From: JBMNQS01 sp050944255
Lineage (GTDB): Bacteria > Bacillota > Clostridia > Christensenellales > Maliibacteriaceae
DNA: 25,770 bases
Reading direction: 5' to 3'
Assembly: GCA_050944255.1 (NCBI GenBank)
Contig: JBMNQS010000026.1
Span: 1 to 25,770, forward strand
The translations under genes and the position numbers were made by a program. Below are positions 7,394-15,200 of this stretch, in pieces. Under the pieces are notes generated by a model that was not told where the DNA came from, did no database searches, and saw nothing but the letters and a program-made list of their open reading frames with translations. Positions within the stretch are counted from its first letter, which is position 1. Every line of letters begins with the position of its first letter.

Positions 7394-8341
7394 TTATTCC
7401 TCCTTGGATTCCAGTAGTTTTTCGGCCATTTCCACCAGGCGGCGCAATCGGTGGTTCACCCCGCTGCGGCTCACGCCGGGAAGATGATCGGCCAGTTCCT
7501 GCAGTGTGGCGTCGGGATATTCGATCCGGATATCCGCCGCCTGGCGAAGCGGCAACGGCAGCTTCCTGAGCAGCCCCTCCCTCTCCAGTATCCCGATAGA
7601 GCGTATCTGGTTGGCGGCGGCGCTGGAACTTTTATCGATATTGGCCGCCTGCAGATTGGTGCTGCGGTTGATGTCGTTGCGGATACCCTTTAAAATGCGG
7701 ACGTTCTCAATCTCAAACACCGCCTTGTGGGCGCCCATGCGCCCCAGAAGTTCCACAATGTGCTCGGCTTCCTTGAGGTAGACCACGTAGTGGTCCCTCC
7801 GGCGGGTCAGTTTCGCATTCAGGTCAATATTCGCGATGAGCCCCAAAAGCTCCTGCCCGATCCGCTGATTTTGGGTCACGAACTCCAGGTGATACGCCCG
7901 GTCCGGATTCTGGATGGAGCCCGAAGCCATGAACGCGCCCCGCAGGTAGGCCGAAACCTCCGCCGCCGAAGGCACCACGCGCTCGGCAATGCCCGCCACC
8001 AGCGAGGCTCCGCCCACCTCATCCTCCAGAAGGCCGATATCGCGCATCAGACGCGCCGCGTCCGCGCCGCCCACCCGTACGTGATAGCGGATGCCCTTGT
8101 TGAGCTTCTCGCGCCGGATGCCCAGCATATCCGCGTCAATCCGGTACCCGGCCTTTAAATGCGCCAGTATCCGCTGCGCCACGGAATTGTAATCGGTGGC
8201 AAAGGACAAAAACAACCCCTGCGCGTTGCGGCCGATGCCGCCTGAAAAACGGGCCAGCCCCGAAAGCTCCGCCCGGCGGACAGGCGCCCTCTTTACCGGC
8301 ACATGGGCCAGCTCTTCCTTTACGTCGCGGGAAAAGGGCAT
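7394..8341 (-). CDS. whiA: WhiA DNA-binding regulator
   Basis: WhiA combines an N-terminal domain related to LAGLIDADG homing endonucleases with a C-terminal helix-turn-helix; it drives sporulation genes in Streptomyces and affects division and chromosome segregation in Bacillus. The product is 315 aa, normal for the family. Recognisable stretches: FSRDVKEELAHVP at the start, YLRGAFMASGSIQNP, the conserved NVRILKGIRNDINRSTN and ANIDKSSSAAANQ region, and a C-terminal HTH (LQELADHLPGVSRSGVNHRLRRL). The start has GAGGAGGG upstream, overlapping the end of rapZ (12-bp gap). The next gene on the same strand is the crh-like gene, as in B. subtilis. Confidence 0.95.
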   Translation of the reverse strand: MPFSRDVKEELAHVPVKRAPVRRAELSGLARFSGGIGRNAQGLFLSFATDYNSVAQRILAHLKAGYRIDADMLGIRREKLNKGIRYHVRVGGADAARLMRDIGLLEDEVGGASLVAGIAERVVPSAAEVSAYLRGAFMASGSIQNPDRAYHLEFVTQNQRIGQELLGLIANIDLNAKLTRRRDHYVVYLKEAEHIVELLGRMGAHKAVFEIENVRILKGIRNDINRSTNLQAANIDKSSSAAANQIRSIGILEREGLLRKLPLPLRQAADIRIEYPDATLQELADHLPGVSRSGVNHRLRRLVEMAEKLLESKEE

Positions 8342-8353
8342 TGGCGTCCCTCC

Positions 8354-9244
8354 TCATGCGTCCTTGTCGTCGGCCTGGCCGATACGGTCCATCAGAATGT
8401 CCCTGTGGGACAGCTCCACCACCTGCCCCGAAGCCGCCAGCGCGTCGCCCAGCGCCTGCGCCATCGCCACCGAACGGTGCATCCCCCCGGTGCAGCCAAC
8501 GGCCACCATCACGTTGTCGCGGCCCTCCTTCAGATAAAAGGGCAGCAGCGTCCTCAAAAGCTCGGTGACCTTCTCCAAAAAATACTTGGACTCGTTAAAA
8601 CCCAGCACGTACTCGCGTACCGGCTCGTCCAGCCCCGTCAGCCGCTTGAGCCGCTCAATATAATACGGGTTGGGCAGAAAGCGCATGTCGAAAATCAAAT
8701 CCGCGTCCAGCGGCACCCCGTACTTGTAACCGAAAGATATAATCGATACAAGCGGCCAGATGATCTTTACGTCCCCCATGTAAATCTTGCGAAGCGCGCT
8801 TTTAAGCTGGCGCGCCGACAGCTTCGTGGTGTCGATCACCCGGTCGGACATCTGCTTGAGCGGCTTGAGCATCCGCTCCTCCTTCTCGATGGCCTCCTCC
8901 AGCATCATCTGGCCAGAAAGCGGATGGTTCCGCCGCGTCAGGTCGTAGCGCCGCACGATCGTCCCGATATCCGCGTCCATGTACAGGAGATCAAACTCAA
9001 TGCCCCGCTCGCGCAGCTTGTCAAGCACCGAATAGATATTGCCGAAAGATTCGCCCCCCACGCGGATGTCCACGCCGATGGCCACCTTTTCATACCGGCC
9101 CTCCTGCTGTACGCACAGATCCACAAACGTGGGGATCAATTCCGGCGGAAGGTTGTCCACGCAGAAAAAGCCCATGTCCTCAAAACTGTTGAGCGCGGCG
9201 CTCTTGCCCGCGCCGGAAAGCCCCGTAACGATGATAAATTTCAT
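8354..9244 (-). CDS. rapZ: RapZ/YvcJ family nucleotide-binding protein
   Basis: P-loop protein; in E. coli RapZ is an adaptor that directs RNase E to GlmZ RNA, and in Bacillus YvcJ binds nucleotides and affects competence. The product is 296 aa. Walker A is GLSGAGKSAAL (8-18), followed by FEDMGFFCVDNLPP. The C-terminal domain has the family signature DMRFLPNPYY and GCTGGMHRSVAMAQAL. The frame stays open upstream to 9460, but conservation begins at MKFIIVTG and AGGGGA lies 7 nt upstream of the ATG at 9244, so the shorter start is preferred; the upstream frame runs through a repeat element. whiA follows by 12 bp. The yvcK gene, usually next to rapZ and whiA, is missing. Confidence 0.95.
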   Translation of the reverse strand: MKFIIVTGLSGAGKSAALNSFEDMGFFCVDNLPPELIPTFVDLCVQQEGRYEKVAIGVDIRVGGESFGNIYSVLDKLRERGIEFDLLYMDADIGTIVRRYDLTRRNHPLSGQMMLEEAIEKEERMLKPLKQMSDRVIDTTKLSARQLKSALRKIYMGDVKIIWPLVSIISFGYKYGVPLDADLIFDMRFLPNPYYIERLKRLTGLDEPVREYVLGFNESKYFLEKVTELLRTLLPFYLKEGRDNVMVAVGCTGGMHRSVAMAQALGDALAASGQVVELSHRDILMDRIGQADDKDA

Positions 9245-9248
9245 GCGC

Positions 9249-9517
9249 AATTCCCCTATGCTCCAATTTGGCTGCCGCCTTTGCGACAGCCTCCGAAAAA
9301 ATGAATGATTCATTTTTTTCGGTTTTGCACGTTTTCCCTGCATTTCTAAAATGCGGCCGGGAAAACGCGTAAGGAACGGATTTTGCAGGCAAAATCCTTC
9401 CGAAACCACCGCACAGGTCGCTGGTTTCGATTGTATATGAAGGGGCCGCGGCCCCTTCATGCATCCCCGGGACTTGCAGGTACTTTTTCGGGCAAGCTAA
9501 TTCCCCTATGCTTCAAT
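9249..9517 (+). mobile_element. Hairpin-rich MITE-like element, copy A, with 19-bp flanking direct repeats
   Basis: A 231-bp core (9268-9498) is bracketed by AATTCCCCTATGCTCCAAT (9249-9267) and the same with one change (9499-9517). The right repeat encodes the last residues and stop of the PHP gene; the left repeat carries the rapZ ribosome binding site, as a target duplication would. The core is a chain of hairpins: CCGAAAAAAT.. / ..TTTTTTCGG (9293-9322), GTTTTCCC / GGGAAAAC (9331-9366), GGATTTTG / CAAAATCC (9377-9397), CGAAACCA / TGGTTTCG (9400-9429) and a 24-nt perfect palindrome at 9437-9460. Copies B and C have the same order of the first, second and last hairpins and the GCGGCCGGRAAA core. 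No open frame of note. Confidence 0.7.
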
Positions 9518-10237
9518 GTTGACGATGCGGCCGGGGTCGATGCCGGCCCGCTGTGCCTGCTGCAGCGCGCGCTCCACATGCCCCACGCGATCGGGCCGGT
9601 GCGCGTCGCTGGACACGACAAACTTCGCGCCGGCGTCCTGCGCGGCCCGCAGGCTGTCCAAATCCATCGGATGGCGCTGGTTGATTTCAATCAGCGTGCC
9701 CCGGCGCGCCGCCACCGGCGCCGCACGCTTCATGTTCACGGGAATATATTCCCCAGGATGCGACCAAATATTGATGGGATACCGCTCCAGCGCCGCCATG
9801 TAGGCGTCCGTGACCCGCTCCCGGAACGCCTCCCGCCGCATGAAGGGCAGCAGGCCCCGCACATTGACGGCGAAAAAATCGCGGAGGCTCTTCATCCTGA
9901 CGCCCCGGTGGTAACCCATGACGATGATGTCCAGCCGGTCCATCAGGTCCTGGTCCAGGTCCGTGGTACCGTCCAGGGACAGAAGATTCGCCTCGACGCC
10001 CATCAGTACGCGAATCCTGCCCTCAAAGGCTTTTTCGGCCTGCCTGATGTCCCGCCGCAGATTGGAAAGCTGGCTGCGCCGCACGCCGAAAAAATGATGG
10101 GCCAGCCCGTGGTCGGTGATGGCCACCTCCTCAAGGCCCAGCGCGACCGCCGCCTGCACGTTCTCAAAGACGGTGCCCTTTCCGTGGCCGTTGCGGCTGT
10201 AAACGCTGTGGGTATGAAGATCCGCGATCAGTCTCAA
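9506..10237 (-). CDS. PHP-domain phosphatase, YcdX-like
   Basis: Metal-dependent hydrolase of the PHP (polymerase and histidinol phosphatase) superfamily, 243 aa. Metal-binding motifs: DLHTHSVYSRNGHGKG at the N-terminus, EVAITDHG near 37-44, a Glu in GVEANLLS, INIWSHPGEY and VVSSDAHRPDRVG. Substrate is unknown; YcdX-type proteins act on phosphate esters or related substrates. The preferred start is TTG at 10237, with GGAG 6 nt upstream and one base separating it from the murB stop, which implies coupled translation. The stop codon falls in the right direct repeat of element A. A PHP gene beside murB and rapZ is common in Clostridia. Confidence 0.88.
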   Translation of the reverse strand: MRLIADLHTHSVYSRNGHGKGTVFENVQAAVALGLEEVAITDHGLAHHFFGVRRSQLSNLRRDIRQAEKAFEGRIRVLMGVEANLLSLDGTTDLDQDLMDRLDIIVMGYHRGVRMKSLRDFFAVNVRGLLPFMRREAFRERVTDAYMAALERYPINIWSHPGEYIPVNMKRAAPVAARRGTLIEINQRHPMDLDSLRAAQDAGAKFVVSSDAHRPDRVGHVERALQQAQRAGIDPGRIVNIEA

Positions 10238-10238
10238 C

Positions 10239-11147
10239 TCAGTCTCCTATCTCCCCCAAAAAACGCAGCTCGCTCTGCAGCATCACGCCGCACTTTTCAT
10301 AGACGGTCCTTTGTATGTGCTCCACAAGGCGCTTGACCTCCAGGGCCGTGGCGCCGCCGGTATTGATGATGAACCCCGCGTGCTTGATGGATACCTGCGC
10401 GCCGCCGATGCTGTAACCCTTCAAACCCGCCTCCTGTATGAGCCTGCCGGCAAAATCGTCTGGGGGCCGCTTGAAAACGCTGCCGGCGCTGGGATACGTC
10501 AGCGGCTGCTTCTCCGCGCGGCGCCGCTGGCAGTCGGTGATCTTGGCGCGTATCTGCGATTCGACGCCAGGCGTAAGCTCCATGACGGCCTCCAGGTACA
10601 CCTCGCCGGGCAGAATCCCGCTGCGGCGGTACCCGAAGCCGATATTCTCCTTCGTCCAGAGCTTCTCGTTCCCGTTTTGATCCAGGCCGCGCACCGCCAC
10701 CACCACCTGGCTCATCTCGCCGCCGTAGGCCCCGGCGTTCATCACCAGCGCGCCGCCGAGCATCCCCGGTATCCCCGCGGCGAACTCAAGGCCGCAAAGG
10801 CAGTGGTACGCCGCCGCCGAGGACAGACGCCTCATCAGCGCCCCGCACTGGGCGGTGATGCGGTTGCCGTCAACCATAATGGAGCCCATCTTCCTGTCGA
10901 TGCGGATGATCACGCCCCGGTACCCGTCGTCGGAGACCAGAAGATTGGTGCCGTTGCCCAGGATGAAGTAATCCAAATCATTTTCACGGCAGAACCTGAC
11001 GGCCGCGCCGGCTTCCTCCGGGCTTTTGGCACTGACCATGATGTCCGCCGGGCCGCCGATTTTAAAGGACGTGTAGCGTGAGAGCGGCACGTTCTCCTCC
11101 ACGGAGCCCGGAAGCAGTTTCTTCAGTTGTCCGGCTTGATGTCGCAT
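10239..11147 (-). CDS. murB: UDP-N-acetylenolpyruvoylglucosamine reductase
   Basis: FAD- and NADPH-dependent second step of UDP-N-acetylmuramate synthesis for peptidoglycan. The product is 302 aa with the short type II layout. Visible motifs: TSFKIGGPAD, FILGNGTNLLVSDDGYRGVIIR (FAD binding), GLEFAAGIPGMLGGALVMNAGAYGGE, FGYRRSGILP, the catalytic region SAGSVFKRP and a C-terminal AGLKGYSIGGAQVSIKHAGFI. It is the first gene of the minus-strand block; a promoter lies at 11222-11250. AAAGGT is the likely ribosome binding site, about 11 nt from the ATG. Its last bases provide the ribosome binding site of the PHP gene. Confidence 0.96.
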   Translation of the reverse strand: MRHQAGQLKKLLPGSVEENVPLSRYTSFKIGGPADIMVSAKSPEEAGAAVRFCRENDLDYFILGNGTNLLVSDDGYRGVIIRIDRKMGSIMVDGNRITAQCGALMRRLSSAAAYHCLCGLEFAAGIPGMLGGALVMNAGAYGGEMSQVVVAVRGLDQNGNEKLWTKENIGFGYRRSGILPGEVYLEAVMELTPGVESQIRAKITDCQRRRAEKQPLTYPSAGSVFKRPPDDFAGRLIQEAGLKGYSIGGAQVSIKHAGFIINTGGATALEVKRLVEHIQRTVYEKCGVMLQSELRFLGEIGD

Positions 11148-11171
11148 CGGTTTTCGGTACCTTTCCGCTGG

Positions 11172-11213
11172 AGAAATCCCTATAAGCGCCCCGTGGGTTA
11201 TCTTGGGATTTCT
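11172..11213 (-). other. 9-bp inverted repeat in the murB leader
   Basis: AGAAATCCC (11172-11180) and GGGATTTCT (11205-11213) are perfect inverted repeats 24 bp apart. They lie between the putative promoter and the murB start, in the 5' leader. On the plus strand the repeat is followed by TTATTTT and could terminate antisense transcription instead. No known riboswitch or T-box pattern was recognised. Confidence 0.5.
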
Positions 11214-11221
11214 TTATTTTA

Positions 11222-11250
11222 ATGATACACCATTTCGGGTATTTGCACAA
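11222..11250 (-). promoter_or_regulatory. Candidate promoter of the murB operon
   Basis: On the minus strand TTGTGC (11250-11245) and TATCAT (11227-11222) are 17 nt apart, about 75 nt upstream of the murB start and just downstream of the preceding gene's stop at 11254. Confidence 0.55.
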
Positions 11251-11253
11251 ACG

Positions 11254-12501
11254 CTAGGGCAGAAGAAGATGCGCCCGCAGCGCCGCTGTGGCGGAGGCGT
11301 CCCCGCGGATGGACGCCTGGGCCAGCGACGCCGCCTGGCCGCGCTTCGACGCCCAGAGAAGCGCCCCCGGCGCGTAGAGTTCTCCCGAATCGGCGCTCTT
11401 TTGAAGCGCCGCCATATGGGGATGGTCGCTATACAGGTTTTCGTCGCTTGGAATCACCGGCAGCATCCCCACGTCCGTACACCGCGCCTGCGCCTGCGGG
11501 CTGCGAAGATACTCCACGAACGCCTCGCACATCTCCCGCGCCTGCCCCTGGGGCCGGGCGGTGATGCCCATGTAGTGCATCTGGTCGGTGAAATTCTCGC
11601 CCTGCCCGGGAAGGGGCAGCACCAGGGTCTCAAAGCCCCTGCCCGCGTCGCTCATCGTGCGCATCCGGTAAAGCGTGTACTGGCTGGCCACAATGGCGGC
11701 GCTCTGCTGGGAGGAAAAACTGCTCCAGGCGTCGGCCTGGCTCATCACCTGGGCGCCGGATATGGCGGCCTCCCCGGAAAGTTTCACCGCCAGGGCCACC
11801 GCTCCGGCGTTGTACGCCTCGTCGCTGGCCACCAGAGGGATCATGGTCCTGCCGCTTCGCCCTCCGGGAACTTTTACCTCGGCCAGCCTGGAGAAAATCT
11901 CCTGCGCCTCCTTTGCGCTCCAGTCCTTCATCTGGACGTCCAGGCCCGCCGTGCCCCAGGCGCTCTTGTTGATCAGCACCACGTAGCCGCCGCGAAGGTA
12001 CGGCGCCGCCACCAGCGCGCCGCCGGCGGCGCCGGAAGCCTCCAGCTGGGGGATCACCGCCGCGGGCGCCTCCTGCTGCTGATCCGGACCATCCGCCTCG
12101 GCCTGGGGCGCCGCAGGCCCGGCGATATCGGTCAGAATCCGCGGCTCCTGCAGCATGCCGGAGGAAAACGCCACCAGGTCGGCAAGCGGGGCGCCCTCGA
12201 ACCGGCTGGAATAGTACAGCTCATTCTGGGACGCGGTCATCATGCGCATCTCGATGTAGACGCCCGGGTGCAGCCGCTCAAACTCGCCGATGCGCCGCTT
12301 GAGCCACGCGGCCCGGCTGCCGATGCCCACGTCGGCGCCGGGCAATACGTGCATCATCAGCACCCCCGTCCACTCGGGACGCTCAAGCCCCGGCTTCTTC
12401 GGGCGCTGGGGCCAGGGCACCTGGCTGAGTACCGGCGCAATGCAAAGAAGGACCATTACAATGGCGCCGGCAATGCCGCGCACGGTCTTTCGTCTGTTCA
12501 T
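11254..12501 (-). CDS. Extracellular solute-binding-like protein, orphan
   Basis: A 415-aa exported protein. Residues 1-6 are basic (MNRRKT) and are followed by a hydrophobic stretch (about 9-26) ending in PVLSQ, so a signal peptide or N-terminal anchor. The one Cys there is preceded by VLL, not a convincing lipobox. The rest resembles family-1 sugar ABC binding proteins: FERLHPGVYIEMRMM near the N-terminus, ADLVAFSSGML, PYLRGGYVVLINKSAWG, a TSS-like serine/glutamine-rich middle and a C-terminal VEYLRSPQAQARCTDVGMLPV, typical of the closing lobe. No permease or ATPase gene is beside it, so its partner transporter and ligand are unknown. GGGAGGG lies 9 nt before the ATG. Family assignment is moderately sure. 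Confidence 0.7.
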   Translation of the reverse strand: MNRRKTVRGIAGAIVMVLLCIAPVLSQVPWPQRPKKPGLERPEWTGVLMMHVLPGADVGIGSRAAWLKRRIGEFERLHPGVYIEMRMMTASQNELYYSSRFEGAPLADLVAFSSGMLQEPRILTDIAGPAAPQAEADGPDQQQEAPAAVIPQLEASGAAGGALVAAPYLRGGYVVLINKSAWGTAGLDVQMKDWSAKEAQEIFSRLAEVKVPGGRSGRTMIPLVASDEAYNAGAVALAVKLSGEAAISGAQVMSQADAWSSFSSQQSAAIVASQYTLYRMRTMSDAGRGFETLVLPLPGQGENFTDQMHYMGITARPQGQAREMCEAFVEYLRSPQAQARCTDVGMLPVIPSDENLYSDHPHMAALQKSADSGELYAPGALLWASKRGQAASLAQASIRGDASATAALRAHLLLP

Positions 12502-12615
12502 AGGACAAAACCCTCCCGCAGCATCATATGGTTTTGGGCATTGGGTTATGAGTGAATCCTCTCCCCGGCGCCCGCCGATGGGAAAAACTTTTCATGAATA
12601 AAAACCGCGCCGCCA

Positions 12616-12644
12616 TTGCACGGCCATACAAAGTCCCTTATAAT
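12616..12644 (+). promoter_or_regulatory. Sigma-A promoter upstream of the membrane protein/HisJ-like operon
   Basis: TTGCAC (12616-12621) and a perfect TATAAT (12639-12644) are 17 nt apart. Transcription would start near 12651, only a few bases before the left direct repeat of element B. The first plus-strand gene is at 13105, so the leader would be about 450 nt and would contain the whole element. Confidence 0.75.
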
Positions 12645-12655
12645 GAAAGCGGACG

Positions 12656-13049
12656 AAGGGCAGAAGGCCCGTCCGAAACCGTCAAAAAACATCGTTTTTT
12701 GACGGAGCTGCCAGGAATTTTCCTGCTGCAAAAACCGATGAACAGTTTTTGCAGCGGCCGGAAAATCCTGAAAGGAGCACCCTAAAGGGCAGGCCTGTGC
12801 TGCAGCCGCGCAGGGTCGGCCCCCTTGGGTCTGTCGATCTACGGCCAAGAGCTGCCTTCGGCGGTTGCCTATCTTCGCGTTAAGAGCCGCGGCTGTGCCG
12901 CGGTTACGCTCGAAACGAATCTGCGGATTCAGCCGAAACGCTCGCTGCGGCTCGCAGCCTTGCCCACAGAATTGAAATTAAGGGGCTTCGCCCCCTAATA
13001 ACCCCCAAAGAACTTTTCCGACAGTCTGCTAAGGGCCGAGGGCCCGTCC
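12656..13049 (+). mobile_element. Hairpin-rich MITE-like element, copy B, with 19-bp flanking direct repeats
   Basis: The gap 12502-13104 has no gene; most of it is this element. Direct repeats AAGGGCAGAAGGCCCGTCC (12656-12674) and AAGGGCCGAGGGCCCGTCC (13031-13049) match at 17 of 19 positions. The core opens with the hairpin CCGTCAAAAAAC / GTTTTTTGACGG (12679-12705), then CAGGAATTTTCC.. / ..GGAAAATCCTG nested with GCTGCAAAAAC / GTTTTTGCAGC (12712-12770). After a 170-bp middle unique to this copy (hairpins CCGCGGC/GCCGCGG and GAATC/GATTC) come GGGGCTTCGCCCC and the end ACTTTTCCGACAGTCTGCT. Its outer parts are about 85-90% identical by eye to copy C. The left hairpin and right end form imperfect inverted termini (YYGTCAAAAAA type). 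Confidence 0.72.
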
Positions 13050-13104
13050 TCTTATTTGCTTCAACACAATCATAACCGCATGAATATCAAAGGAGGCGTT
13101 GAGT

Positions 13105-13950
13105 TTGACCGGTATTGAACTTTTGCGCGATAACATCGGGTTCTTTATACTCTTTGCCCTGCTGGGGCTGATCCTGCCGTCCATCCGGCCCGCCATTTAC
13201 AGGGTCAAACTGTCCGACCGGCAGTTTGCGCTGCTGTTCCCCGTGCGCAATCTGGTGGAAAAAAAATGGCCGTCCATGCCGGGCATCCTGAGCATGTTCG
13301 CGCACGTGCGCGTAGACGGCGGGGTCAACGTGCTGGGCGTCATATGGTATATCTTCTACCCGGCGGCGCTGCTGGTGCTCATATTCGGTACCCTGCTGGG
13401 CCTGCTGGATGAAACGGGCGCGCGCATCATCATGGCGGTCATCGAGATGTTCTTCCTGGCCAGCATCGTCCTGGCCACCACCATCGGCATCATCATCGAC
13501 AACCGCACCCGTAGAAAAGTGGCCGTCAAAAACATCACCGCCGAAGAGCTGCGCCAGCATGAACAAGGCGTGGCCGACCAGCTTTGGGAAACCCTGGAGC
13601 CGTACCAAAAACGCCTGGAGCCCCTGGGCATGCACTGGCGCATCGATGTGAAGGTCACCGACCAATTGGAACCGGACCCGGATAAAAACCCCACGTCGGT
13701 AATCATGTCCATGTTCAGCGGCCAAAACAGGAACAATCCCCACTACATCTCAAGGGCCGTCGTTACCCTGACCCGCGGCGAAGAGGACCTGCCCTTTCCC
13801 CTCAAGCGGCCCAACGACTATGAAATCATCTTCACCATGGGCTTCAGCCTGGTGCTGCACAGCCGCAAACGCGTCTGCGAATACCTGAACTTCCTTTTGA
13901 TGGACGGCACGCAAGTGCTTGTCAACAGAAGCAGGCGCCAGGCAAATTAA
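13105..13950 (+). CDS. Membrane protein of unknown function
   Basis: A 281-aa protein that I do not recognise. It has three hydrophobic segments in its first half: about 8-28 (GFFILFALLGLILPSI), 76-99 (LGVIWYIFYPAALLVLIFGT) and 107-131 (IMAVIEMFFLASIVLATTIG), followed by a soluble C-terminal part of about 145 residues. The TTG at 13105 is chosen because AGGAGG lies 8 nt upstream; the TTG two codons earlier is only 2 nt from it. The HisJ-like gene follows after 15 bp, so the two are probably co-transcribed from 12616. The role is unknown. Confidence 0.75.
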   Translation: MTGIELLRDNIGFFILFALLGLILPSIRPAIYRVKLSDRQFALLFPVRNLVEKKWPSMPGILSMFAHVRVDGGVNVLGVIWYIFYPAALLVLIFGTLLGLLDETGARIIMAVIEMFFLASIVLATTIGIIIDNRTRRKVAVKNITAEELRQHEQGVADQLWETLEPYQKRLEPLGMHWRIDVKVTDQLEPDPDKNPTSVIMSMFSGQNRNNPHYISRAVVTLTRGEEDLPFPLKRPNDYEIIFTMGFSLVLHSRKRVCEYLNFLLMDGTQVLVNRSRRQAN

Positions 13951-13965
13951 CCCTCGAGGTTTGAA

Positions 13966-14772
13966 ATGAAAGATATCTTCGACTGCCACATGCATTCGAG
14001 CATTTCCAGCGACTCCAAGGAATCCATGGAACGCATGGTGCGCCATGGCATAAAAGCCGGCCTTTCGGGCATGATCTTTACCGAGCACCTGGACTATGAC
14101 TTTCCCGGGTTTGCCCCCGGCTTCCTCATCGACTGGGAAAAATACGGCGAGCATCTGGAGGCCGTGCGCGCACAGTTCCCCGGCTTTTCCATCGGCAAGG
14201 GCATGGAGCTGGGCTTTCTGCCCGAAATAACGGAAAAAAACAGACGGGCCCTCCTGGACCATCAGGACCTGGATATGGTCATCCACTCGGTCCACGCGGT
14301 GGACGACGAGGACCTCTACGACCCGCACTTCTACGACGGCAGGAGCCGCCGCGAAGCCTACGTCAAATACATGCGCCTGGTGCTGGAATCCACCCTGGTT
14401 GCCTATCCCTACAGCGTCGTGGGGCACATCGGCTTCGTGGCCAAGGCCGCCCCCTACTCCGATCCGGTGCTGCGCCGCGGCGACGCCCCGGAGCTCCTTG
14501 ACGCCGCGCTGAAAAACATCACAGAGGCCGGATGCGGCATAGAGGTCAATACCTCCGGCTACAGGCGGTGCGGCGAGCCAATCCCCTGCGGGGAAATTAT
14601 CCGGCGCTACGCGCTTATGGGCGGCGAAATCGTCTCGATCGGCTCGGACGCCCATAAGGCCGACGCCGTGGGCCAGTACTTTGAGCCGGCGCTGGAATTG
14701 ATCCGAAGCTGCGGGCTGCGCTATGTGGCCCGGTTTGAAAAAATGAAGCCGGTGATGATTCCCATCGGATAA
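13966..14772 (+). CDS. PHP-domain histidinol-phosphatase family protein (HisJ/HisK-like)
   Basis: PHP-superfamily phosphoesterase of 268 aa. Metal-binding motifs: DCHMHSSISSDS at 6-17, MIFTEHLDYDFP, a Glu in GKGMELGF, VIHSVHAVDDEDLYD, VVGHIGFVAK and SIGSDAHKADAVG. This is the layout of HisJ-type histidinol-phosphatases, which dephosphorylate L-histidinol phosphate in the last-but-one stage of histidine synthesis. There are no his genes around it, only membrane proteins on either side, so the true substrate may be another phosphate ester. GAGGT lies just upstream of the ATG. It follows the membrane protein by 15 bp. Confidence 0.85.
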   Translation: MKDIFDCHMHSSISSDSKESMERMVRHGIKAGLSGMIFTEHLDYDFPGFAPGFLIDWEKYGEHLEAVRAQFPGFSIGKGMELGFLPEITEKNRRALLDHQDLDMVIHSVHAVDDEDLYDPHFYDGRSRREAYVKYMRLVLESTLVAYPYSVVGHIGFVAKAAPYSDPVLRRGDAPELLDAALKNITEAGCGIEVNTSGYRRCGEPIPCGEIIRRYALMGGEIVSIGSDAHKADAVGQYFEPALELIRSCGLRYVARFEKMKPVMIPIG

Positions 14773-14804
14773 ATTCGAATATGCCCGCCTTCGAGGTGTT
14801 GATC

Positions 14805-15104
14805 TTGACATCCCTTTTTAAGGACCCGAAAAAGAAATACCGCTTGAGCGTAGGCGCCATCATCGCGTTGCCGGTTTTGACGGCGCTTTTCATCGAACTT
14901 GTCCCCATGGGGCCGGCGGCCATCGCCGCCGCTGTGGCCGTGGCGCTGGCGGCCCTTTTTCTGCTGGTGCCGTCGCTGAAACGGCAAAAGCGGGCCATGG
15001 CGCTGCAGGAGGCCCAAAAGGCCAAGCAAAAGAAAAAACGCCCCATCTATCCGGTGGGCAGCGGGCGCATCATACAGTTTCCCGGAGATAAAAAGAAGCG
15101 GTAG
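14805..15104 (+). CDS. Small two-TM membrane protein of unknown function
   Basis: About 99 aa. Start chosen at TTG 14805, which has GAGGTG 6 nt upstream; an in-frame ATG at 14781 has no ribosome binding site. A short basic N-terminus (FKDPKKKYR) is followed by two hydrophobic segments (VGAIIALPVLTALFIELV and AAIAAAVAVALAALFLLVP) and a strongly basic cytoplasmic tail with many Lys, Arg and Gln. Last gene of the plus-strand trio, ending just before a bidirectional terminator. No family recognised. Confidence 0.65.
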   Translation: MTSLFKDPKKKYRLSVGAIIALPVLTALFIELVPMGPAAIAAAVAVALAALFLLVPSLKRQKRAMALQEAQKAKQKKKRPIYPVGSGRIIQFPGDKKKR

Positions 15105-15156
15105 TATACCCGGCGGGAGAAAGGCCGGCTTGGAAGCGGAATCGCCATTGACAAAG

Positions 15157-15190
15157 AAAGAAGCGGAGCCATGGCTCCGCTTCTTTTTTT
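15157..15190. terminator. Bidirectional terminator between convergent genes
   Basis: An 11-bp perfect stem GAAGCGGAGCC / GGCTCCGCTTC (15160-15183, loop AT) is flanked by AAA on the left and TTTTTTT on the right. It ends the plus-strand trio (stop at 15104) and lies at the end of tcdA on the minus strand (stop at 15201). Confidence 0.9.
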
Positions 15191-15200
15191 GTAAGGGTTT

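Noticed and set aside
9245..9460. In-frame N-terminal extension of rapZ (72 more codons)
   Set aside because: The extra residues match no RapZ and are translated from repeat element A; a good ribosome binding site precedes the ATG at 9244.
9437..9460. 24-nt perfect palindrome as a repressor operator
   Set aside because: It occupies the same place as the GGGGC..GCCCC hairpin in copies B and C, so it is better explained as part of the element.
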